From assembly GCA_003551945.1 (NCBI GenBank), contig PUNZ01000240.1, forward strand, positions 1-10,850: a stretch of DNA of 10,850 bases, in the 5' to 3' direction. A program made the translations under genes and the position numbers. Under the pieces are notes generated by a model, which made no database searches, was not told the DNA's origin, and saw nothing but the letters and a program-made list of their open reading frames with translations. Origin of the DNA: Halovenus sp. (GTDB lineage Archaea; Halobacteriota; Halobacteria; Halobacteriales; Haloarculaceae). Below are positions 5,835-10,850 of this stretch, one piece after another (the first letter of the stretch is position 1; each line of letters opens with the position of its first letter).

Positions 5835-6416
5835 TCAGGAATCATCTGCATCAAACTGATGCCCACATTCTGGACAGGAGACCTCATCGTGACGAAGTGC
5901 AGCACTGTGTTCACGAACTTCTCGCATAACTTCAGTAATATTTTCTTCAGCTTTGAGTTCCTGTTCAACCGAGAGGTCGACACCCTCTACCTCAAGCAAG
6001 AACTTCGCAACCTCTGTGGCCTCATACATCACATCATCCAGTTCCTCGGCGGTAAAGAAATCGGACATCGCCCCGTAGAGAAACGTCGCCCCGGCCTTGC
6101 GCACTTTATCTTCGAACGAACTGCGGGCCTGATTGACCGCCTGCGGGGAGTATGTGTCAGTCATGAATGGGACGAGATGTGGAAGATTGTCCCCAATTTT
6201 CGTCATTTCAACTCCCGTTTCTGTCCGGAAGTCGGCACAAAGTCGTGCCATCGCCCACTCCCGTGCAGTGATATATGTTCGGTCGCGCAAAAACTGGTTT
6301 GCCCGGTCGTACGTACTACCATCGATTTTCGAGAACTTATCGTATGACTGGACATCGGCTGGAATGTCCAGTTGTTCTTCACTGGGGACCTCATCCTGTT
6401 CGGGAGAATCTGTCAT
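5835..6416 (-). CDS. DUF5806-like conserved haloarchaeal protein
   Basis: A 193-residue, strongly acidic, predicted mainly helical soluble protein. The core (about 25-170) carries the stretches YDRANQFLRDRTYITAREWA and ADFRTETGVEMTKIGDNLP, then YSPQAVNQARSSFEDKVRKA, which I recognise as the haloarchaeal family named DUF5806 (from memory). The C-terminus has CPECGH (181-186), one half of a zinc ribbon. A second cysteine pair is missing, so zinc would need a dimer or a partner. Function is unknown. It lies 44 bases downstream of the histidine kinase on the same strand, but has its own TATA-like element (6441-6447), so co-transcription is only possible. Confidence 0.78.
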   Translation of the reverse strand: MTDSPEQDEVPSEEQLDIPADVQSYDKFSKIDGSTYDRANQFLRDRTYITAREWAMARLCADFRTETGVEMTKIGDNLPHLVPFMTDTYSPQAVNQARSSFEDKVRKAGATFLYGAMSDFFTAEELDDVMYEATEVAKFLLEVEGVDLSVEQELKAEENITEVMREVREHSAALRHDEVSCPECGHQFDADDS

Positions 6417-6440
6417 ACTGGGTGATGCGAGGGCAACGTG

Positions 6441-6447
6441 AAAAAGC
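6441..6447 (-). promoter_or_regulatory. TATA-like box of the DUF5806-like gene
   Basis: GCTTTTT on the minus strand lies about 27 bases before the ATG at 6416, between this gene and the kinase stop. It would allow transcription independent of the kinase. Confidence 0.35.
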
Positions 6448-6460
6448 GTGTCGCCCAGCG

Positions 6461-7582
6461 TCAGTTCTCGGTCTCTGCTGCAGCGACATCGACACCTTGC
6501 TCCGATTTAGCGCCTGCTGGCGATTCGATACCACGGAACTCAAACTGTACTCCACCGCTGGCTGAGTCAGTTACTGTTACTTCCCAGCCGTGTGCCTGTG
6601 CAATCCTTGAGACGATTGCTAACCCCAATCCGGTGCCGCTGCTGCCTTTTGAGTACCCTGCTTCGAAGACCGAACGGCGTTCCGATTCCGGGATACCAGG
6701 ACCATCGTCCGCGACGGCAAAATCCAGTCCGCCTTCGAGTGGAAAAACAGTAACACGGACAGCAGGACCACCATGTTCGACCGCATTTCGAAAGAGGTTC
6801 TCGAACAAACGCTCAAGTCGAGTCCGCTCCGCCAGAATTTGTCCCTCATATTTGACACGCAGCGTTCCGTCTTCTGTCTCGACGTGTGACCAGGCTGTGT
6901 GTGCGGTGTCAGCAACGTCGGTCGGTTCGAGATAGTCAATGGTATCCCCCTCGCGTGCGAGAGTGAGGACATTATTGATAATTCGCAATATCCGGTCGTG
7001 TGAGTCCTGAACGCCCGTCAGTAACTCGGCAATGTCAGACTCAGAGGTCATCTCAACTGCCGCATTTGTCCGACCAATTGCCACATCAAGTGGATTTCTA
7101 ATATCGTGTGTGATGAGGGTCGCAAACTCATCAAGCCGCTCGTTTTGTCGCTGAAGTTCGTGCTGACTCTCACAGTGGTCGGTCACATCATGAAATAAGA
7201 TGACCGTCAGTTCATCTCCCGCGTCAGTGGTTGTATCAAACTGCTCACATTGGAGGTGACTGGTGCCTGTCTCCGTTTCGAGTTCTGCGATTTCACACTC
7301 GTCGGCCAAGGCTTCTTTGAGCGATGAATATGCGAGCACCTCAGCAAGCGTTCGTCCTTCGGGTTGGCCATTGCTGAGGTTCCTAAATGCGGCATTCGCA
7401 AGAACGATAGTGTCAGTCTCATCAACCACCGCAACAGCATCGTCGACTGCACTGACAATGGTTTCAGGCGTGACAACGGCTTCGCCCTGCCTGCGTCGTG
7501 TGAGGTGATAGAGCGTTCCAGCTAACCCAACCGAAAGGAGCGCTAGAATGACGACTACCACAGACAGAACGAGTGTTTCCAT
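6461..7582 (-). CDS. Membrane-anchored PAS-domain sensor histidine kinase
   Basis: A 373-residue kinase. One transmembrane helix (about 3-26) is followed by a basic HLTRRRQ border, which places the rest in the cytoplasm. A PAS domain spans about 38-135 (VDDAVAVVDETDTIVLANAAF, ending LFHDVTD). A short coiled coil leads into HisKA with H-box THDIRNPL; the phosphorylated histidine is H159. The ATPase domain shows the N box ENLFRNAVEH (261-270), G1 DDGPGIP (292-298), the F-box-like VFEAGYSKG (305-313) and G2 GTGLGLAI (316-323). All catalytic boxes look intact. There is no extracellular sensor and no receiver domain or response regulator in the window, so signal and partner are unknown. ATG 7582 is supported by a TATA-like box about 29 bases upstream. 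Confidence 0.92.
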   Translation of the reverse strand: METLVLSVVVVILALLSVGLAGTLYHLTRRRQGEAVVTPETIVSAVDDAVAVVDETDTIVLANAAFRNLSNGQPEGRTLAEVLAYSSLKEALADECEIAELETETGTSHLQCEQFDTTTDAGDELTVILFHDVTDHCESQHELQRQNERLDEFATLITHDIRNPLDVAIGRTNAAVEMTSESDIAELLTGVQDSHDRILRIINNVLTLAREGDTIDYLEPTDVADTAHTAWSHVETEDGTLRVKYEGQILAERTRLERLFENLFRNAVEHGGPAVRVTVFPLEGGLDFAVADDGPGIPESERRSVFEAGYSKGSSGTGLGLAIVSRIAQAHGWEVTVTDSASGGVQFEFRGIESPAGAKSEQGVDVAAAETEN

Positions 7583-7608
7583 TGAGACAGATTATGTGAC
7601 CAAGACGG

Positions 7609-7614
7609 ATATAT
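7609..7614 (-). promoter_or_regulatory. TATA-like box of the kinase gene
   Basis: ATATAT is centred about 29 bases before the ATG at 7582 on the minus strand. It lies in the 108-base gap shared with the divergent small gene at 7691. Confidence 0.45.
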
Positions 7615-7660
7615 GTACACCACACAGAGTTAGGTATCGAGACAACAGAACTCCATACTG

Positions 7661-7667
7661 TTTTGAA
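7661..7667 (+). promoter_or_regulatory. TATA-like box of the small acidic protein gene
   Basis: TTTTGAA is centred about 27 bases before the ATG at 7691. This supports that start over the in-frame TTG at 7685. Confidence 0.38.
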
Positions 7668-7690
7668 GGTGGACAGCCCAATCATTGTGT

Positions 7691-7957
7691 ATGCCAATTC
7701 AAAAATCAGACGCCGAGACGCTTCGACCGCTTGCGTTCCGAGAACCGGCTGAGGTGCTAGACCCTGATAAGCTCTATACGGTCTACGAAATTGCTCGACT
7801 GCTTCAAGGACTGGACTACGATACAGAACTGGATGTCGAGACCGAAAACGTCCTGCTTGATTGGGCTATTCCGTGGATGATAAAACATGCAGACGAGTTG
7901 GTGTTCGCTGATCCTGAGTCCGACACAGAGCCGGGACACTATGGATTAGCAGAGTAA
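7691..7957 (+). CDS. Small acidic conserved-looking haloarchaeal protein (DUF5827-like?)
   Basis: An 88-residue acidic protein opening MPIQKSDAETLRPLAFREP. It contains LDPDKLYTVYEIARLLQGLD (23-42) and VLLDWAIPWMIKHADELV, and ends GHYGLAE. It has no membrane segment, cysteine or known catalytic motif. The YTVYEIARLLQG segment reads like an amphipathic helix-turn-helix-like start, but there is no clear DNA-binding second helix. It resembles a haloarchaeal family of unknown function that I recall as DUF5827; that assignment is uncertain. Balanced composition, haloarchaeal codon use and a correctly spaced TATA-like box make it a real gene. It diverges from the kinase and converges with the MBL hydrolase 12 bases away. 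Confidence 0.75.
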   Translation: MPIQKSDAETLRPLAFREPAEVLDPDKLYTVYEIARLLQGLDYDTELDVETENVLLDWAIPWMIKHADELVFADPESDTEPGHYGLAE

Positions 7958-7969
7958 CGACCGGTCAAA

Positions 7970-8548
7970 TCAGAGTCCCATCTGTGCGGCCTGCGCCGCA
8001 ATTTCGATATCGTGTTGCGGATTCGTTGTCACGCTCGGACCATGCCCACAGTGTAGTTCGGTTACACCATCAACGAGATCAAGAAGCTGTTGGATACTGG
8101 AAACAAGCGTTGCTCTGTCTCCTTCTGCCAAATCCGTCCGCCCAAAGCCACCGTTCGCAAAGATGAGGTCGCCAGCAAAGAGGACGCCAGAGTCCGCTGC
8201 GTAGAAACAAAGGTGGTCGTCTTTGTGACCTGGCGTATGCACAGCCAGATACTCGTGGTCGCCGAGTTGGACTGTCTCCCCGTCAGTAATTTCATGGTCG
8301 ACTCCTGCTTGGTCCGTATCATAGCCCCACACATCGACATCAAACGCCGATTTCACGCTCTCGAGGTTGCCGACGTGGTCATAATGGGTGTGAGTAAGGA
8401 CAACTGCATCAATATCATCCACGTGGTTTCGGGCCTCAGATACGACATCGAAGTCAGTCCCGACATCGACAAGGACGGTCCGTTCTCCCTCTACGAGAAA
8501 CACGTTACTCGTCATGGTACGTTGTCCTTGGGCAAGATTTCGAATCAT
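7970..8548 (-). CDS. MBL-fold metallohydrolase (glyoxalase II-like)
   Basis: A 192-residue protein covering a complete compact metallo-beta-lactamase fold. Metal ligands are visible in order: HTHYDH (H53, H55, D57, H58), HTPGH (H104 or H108), AGDLIF (D127) and the closing CGHGPS (H169). This matches a two-metal site as in glyoxalase II and related hydrolases, acting on thioester, ester or phosphoester bonds in the cytoplasm. The substrate cannot be told from sequence. The short FGRTDL segment after D127 is typical of glyoxalase II-like and persulfide dioxygenase-like members. ATG 8548 is chosen because MIRNLAQGQR leads directly into the first strand. An in-frame GTG at 8620 would add 24 residues with no family character. 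It follows the ctaA-ctaB fusion on the same strand. Confidence 0.88.
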   Translation of the reverse strand: MIRNLAQGQRTMTSNVFLVEGERTVLVDVGTDFDVVSEARNHVDDIDAVVLTHTHYDHVGNLESVKSAFDVDVWGYDTDQAGVDHEITDGETVQLGDHEYLAVHTPGHKDDHLCFYAADSGVLFAGDLIFANGGFGRTDLAEGDRATLVSSIQQLLDLVDGVTELHCGHGPSVTTNPQHDIEIAAQAAQMGL

Positions 8549-8620
8549 ATCACTCGATACTTGCTGACAGGGCTTGTGGCTACCGGTTATCGATGATTGT
8601 GCCACGGTCAAAAGACCCAC

Positions 8621-8626
8621 TTAAAA
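8621..8626 (-). promoter_or_regulatory. TATA-like box between the heme synthase and MBL genes
   Basis: TTTTAA on the minus strand overlaps the stop codon of the heme synthase gene. Transcription would start near 8597, giving a leader of about 50 bases before the ATG at 8548. This is longer than for the other genes here, so read-through from the heme synthase gene is equally possible. Confidence 0.3.
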
Positions 8627-10018
8627 GGCGAGGGCATCAACGACGATAGCAATCAATACCAGACCGAGATACGCGTTAGAGGCGTGAAAGGCACGGAATG
8701 CGGCCTGTTCTGTCTGTTGATAGTGGAGGTTCACGACAGCAAGCAAAAAGACGGCGCCGAGAACCGCGCTTGTCATCGCAGTCACCCACCCTAGGTCAGT
8801 GACCCAAATGAGTGCGCTCGCAAAGACCAGTGTTGAGCCCAGCCAAAGGAGGATGTGTTTTCGTGTCGTTGTCTCACCACGGACGTTTGGCATCATCGGG
8901 AATCCGCCCCGTGCATAATCCTCCTTGTAAGCCAGCGCGAGATTGTAGAAGTGAGCCGGTGTCCACACAAAGATGAGCGACGCAAGCAACAATCCTGCCA
9001 CATCGATGCGGCCGGTGACAGCCGCCCAGCCGATAAGCGCTGGAAGGGAGCCGGCAGCGCCGCCGATAACCGTATTCTGGACGGTATTGGGCTTGAGAAT
9101 GAGTGTGTAGACGATGCTGTAAAAGATGATGGCGACAAGTCCGAGTGCCGCCGCGAGTGGATTAAGTTGCAAGAACAGTGCCAGCGACAGGACTGTAAGA
9201 ACAACCCCAAACACAAGCGCATTGCGCGCCGGGACTTCGTGCGTCACAAGCGGCCGGTCGTTGGTTCGCGACATTTTCTTATCAATATCGCGCTCAAGAA
9301 CGTGGTTGAATGTCCCGCTCGCACCGATAGCGAGCACACCACCACCGAGGGTGAGCACGATGACATCAACAGTCAACGATGTGCCAGCAGCAAGCGCCAT
9401 CGCCGCTGCAGCAACGAGCGAAAGCAGCCACATGAGCCGTGGCTTCATGAGTTTGAAATACGCAAATGCCCGAGCCCGGAGTTGCGTCCCAATCGGTTGT
9501 TCTGAAAGAGGTTGAACAGCAGCAGCCGATGGCTGTGTAGGTTCAATCGGGTCAACAGCCTCACTCGTAAGTGGTTCATCAGCACCACCAGTGACAGTCT
9601 CGAGATGCCATGCGAGGGCAACGAGCAACAGCCCAAAGATAGAGACTCCCGTGAGCAGGTGAACGCCACCGGGAACGGTTGTCGCCGTTGCAATCAACGC
9701 ACCAATCCCAATCTGTGCCGGGTACAAAAACAGAGCAAGGGCAACCGTCGCTTTGACTTTCCGCGTCGTTTGGTCACGGAACACAGCGATTGCGGCGGCG
9801 ACGACGATGAGACCAACAACGGCAGCCATGAGGTGATGTCCCAAGGCAACAACTGCTGCCGTGCTATCCGGTGCGTTCGTACAGACGGGCCACGAAGAAC
9901 AGGCCTCGGCAGCGTTAGAAAGAGATGCTGTCGCCCCAACAACGACGAGCAAATAGACGCCAAACGTTGCCGCAGTCAGCAACGTCGTCGTCCCGAGGCT
10001 GGGCCTGCGGATATTCAT
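8621..10018 (-). CDS. ctaB: Fused CtaA-like/CtaB protein: heme A assembly domain plus protoheme IX farnesyltransferase
   Basis: A 465-residue membrane protein joining two steps of heme A synthesis. Residues 1-140 are a half-size CtaA/COX15-like domain with four hydrophobic helices, a cysteine pair (C40, C46 in EACSSWPVC), H61/H62 in LGHHLMAAVVG and H120 in VHLLTG. These match the heme-ligand histidines and disulfide of heme A synthases. A Ser/Pro/acidic linker spans 141-185. Residues 186-465 are heme O synthase (CtaB, UbiA superfamily), which farnesylates protoheme. It shows NHVLERDIDKKMSRTNDRPL (238-257) and YKEDYARGGFPMMP (364-377) for Mg2+-diphosphate binding, plus about eight hydrophobic helices. 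Such fusions are known in haloarchaea. The N-terminal half alone is about half of bacterial CtaA, so its oxygenase activity is inferred. No oxidase genes are nearby. Confidence 0.92.
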   Translation of the reverse strand: MNIRRPSLGTTTLLTAATFGVYLLVVVGATASLSNAAEACSSWPVCTNAPDSTAAVVALGHHLMAAVVGLIVVAAAIAVFRDQTTRKVKATVALALFLYPAQIGIGALIATATTVPGGVHLLTGVSIFGLLLVALAWHLETVTGGADEPLTSEAVDPIEPTQPSAAAVQPLSEQPIGTQLRARAFAYFKLMKPRLMWLLSLVAAAAMALAAGTSLTVDVIVLTLGGGVLAIGASGTFNHVLERDIDKKMSRTNDRPLVTHEVPARNALVFGVVLTVLSLALFLQLNPLAAALGLVAIIFYSIVYTLILKPNTVQNTVIGGAAGSLPALIGWAAVTGRIDVAGLLLASLIFVWTPAHFYNLALAYKEDYARGGFPMMPNVRGETTTRKHILLWLGSTLVFASALIWVTDLGWVTAMTSAVLGAVFLLAVVNLHYQQTEQAAFRAFHASNAYLGLVLIAIVVDALAF

Positions 10019-10035
10019 ACAAGCAGGTTAGTCCC

Positions 10036-10044
10036 GGTATACTT
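10036..10044 (-). promoter_or_regulatory. TATA-like box of the heme synthase gene
   Basis: AAGTATACC on the minus strand is centred about 22 bases before the ATG at 10018. It is slightly close but is the best candidate in this 91-base gap. Confidence 0.33.
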
Positions 10045-10109
10045 AGATGCCACGTTTTTACCACCGTTGTATTGCGGTCGACGATGGCTGAGTCTGCTGG
10101 GCGTCTCCC

Positions 10110-10850
10110 TCAAGGAGTTGTTGGCAACAGTTGCTCGTCAAGTCGCTCAACCGTTTGTTCAAGGACAGGAACCATGTTTTCTGTATCCTCACGGTTGTAC
10201 GCGATGAGTCGGTCAAGTGCGCCGTCGACGCCGCGCTCATGCTCATGCCATAATCTGACTGCTTCAAGTCCATCGACATCAGGGAGGTCTCGCTCAATGC
10301 CAAGGGCATCCTCGACTGCACTCAGCCCACCCGAAAGGCCAATTTGCCGACACGTTGGCATCAGGTCGATATGTGGCCGGTCAAGGGCAATGTCAAATGA
10401 CTGTTCAAGAAACGGAATATCAAACCGGGCACCGTTGAACGTCACAAGCAATCCGGCATCCGAAAAGGCCTCACGAAGCCCATCTGTCGAAAGGTCATCG
10501 CCGCGGACGAGCGTGCGAGTGGTTCCGTCCTGAAACAACGTAACCGTCGTGACGACGCTTGATTGCGGGTCAAGTCCAGTGGTCTCGATGTCGAAAAAGC
10601 ACGCATGTTCACGGAAAGATTCGTACAACCGCCAGCGATGGCTGCTCGGAAAGCGGTCAGCGAAAAAGTGGATATCCGTCGATTGAAGCGCAGCTTCGCC
10701 GGCATCGATAAATGACGTAATATTGTCCGCCCTCGTTGTCCCAATACCGTCACAGTTCGGTGTAAACTCACTCCAGTGGGTTATTCCCTGCTCCCAGAGT
10801 CGTCTCTCGGTTTGTTCACCGACACCATCGGCCCCGAGAAAGCTGTTGTC
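10110..10850 (-). CDS. RNase H-like (DEDD family) exonuclease-domain protein, 5' end outside window
   Basis: The reading frame is open from the stop at 10110-10112 to the right edge, giving 246 visible residues; only the extreme N-terminus is likely missing. Visible residues about 6-50 (GADGVGEQTERRLWEQGITH onward) look like a helix-hairpin-helix DNA-binding motif. The nuclease domain (about 80-240) has all four DEDD acids: D87 and E89 in FFDIETTGLD, D144 in FNGARFD and D222 in AYNREDTENM. HIDLM (D162) lies between them. It matches the RNase_H_2/YprB-like group, presumed 3'-5' nucleases. Polarity and substrate are not established. A TTG at 10628 that an automatic caller might choose lies in the middle of the conserved fold and would remove the HhH region, so it is not the real start. 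Confidence 0.85.
   Translation of the reverse strand, partial: DNSFLGADGVGEQTERRLWEQGITHWSEFTPNCDGIGTTRADNITSFIDAGEAALQSTDIHFFADRFPSSHRWRLYESFREHACFFDIETTGLDPQSSVVTTVTLFQDGTTRTLVRGDDLSTDGLREAFSDAGLLVTFNGARFDIPFLEQSFDIALDRPHIDLMPTCRQIGLSGGLSAVEDALGIERDLPDVDGLEAVRLWHEHERGVDGALDRLIAYNREDTENMVPVLEQTVERLDEQLLPTTP

Noticed and set aside
7970..8620. GTG start at 8620 for the MBL hydrolase
   Set aside because: The additional 24 residues abut the previous gene's stop and overlap a TATA-like box. The typical family opening is at ATG 8548.
8855..10207. Long plus-strand frames opposite the heme synthase gene
   Set aside because: Their products are rich in Arg, Cys and Ser, unlike haloarchaeal proteins, and mirror the membrane-protein codons on the other strand.
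1..10850. CRISPR arrays, tRNA or rRNA genes
   Set aside because: No regularly spaced direct repeats, tRNA cloverleaf with TTCGA arm, or rRNA-like stretch was seen. All long regions are accounted for by protein genes.

Overview
The window comes from an extremely halophilic archaeon (class Halobacteria). The evidence is acidic, Asp/Glu-rich proteins, families typical of haloarchaea (Bat-type HTH_10 regulator, fused CtaA-CtaB heme synthase, a DUF5806-like protein), and TATA-like boxes about 22-30 bases before start codons with no Shine-Dalgarno sequence, the pattern of leaderless haloarchaeal transcripts. Base composition looks close to even, lower than in most haloarchaea. Haloquadratum or a relative is therefore plausible, but the sequence does not settle the genus.

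Layout. 1-141 (-): N-terminus of a zinc-type/quinone oxidoreductase-like dehydrogenase, cut by the window edge. 258-920 (-): an HTH_10 (bacterio-opsin-activator-like) regulator. After a 264-base intergenic region rich in inverted repeats comes a divergent two-gene operon, 1185-1757 and 1754-2332 (+), encoding two half-size MgtE-type cation transporter subunits. Facing it, 14 bases away, is 2347-3549 (-), a tandemly duplicated PhoU-TrkA_C protein, probably a cytosolic regulator of ion transport. 3653-5764 (+): a DUF255 thioredoxin-fold/alpha-barrel protein. 5835-6416 (-): a DUF5806-like protein. 6461-7582 (-): a membrane-anchored PAS histidine kinase without a receiver partner in the window. 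7691-7957 (+): a small conserved-looking acidic protein. 7970-8548 (-): an MBL-fold hydrolase. 8621-10018 (-): a fused heme A/heme O synthesis protein. 10110-10850 (-): a DEDD-type RNase H-like exonuclease that runs off the right edge.

How the genes may work together. The most coherent unit is 258-3549: a divergent regulator, a heterodimer-type MgtE pair lacking the usual MgtE N and CBS sensor domains, and a separate PhoU/TrkA_C protein that could supply the missing ligand sensing. The intergenic region holds three inverted repeats, and the perfect 8-bp repeat that encloses the TATA box of the transporter operon is the best candidate operator. The ctaA-ctaB fusion belongs to heme A supply for terminal oxidases. 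The remaining genes look like ordinary haloarchaeal housekeeping or conserved unknowns. No rRNA, tRNA, CRISPR array or intact mobile element was seen. One short hairpin at 5789-5811 resembles the 3' end of haloarchaeal IS200/IS605-type (TnpB) elements.
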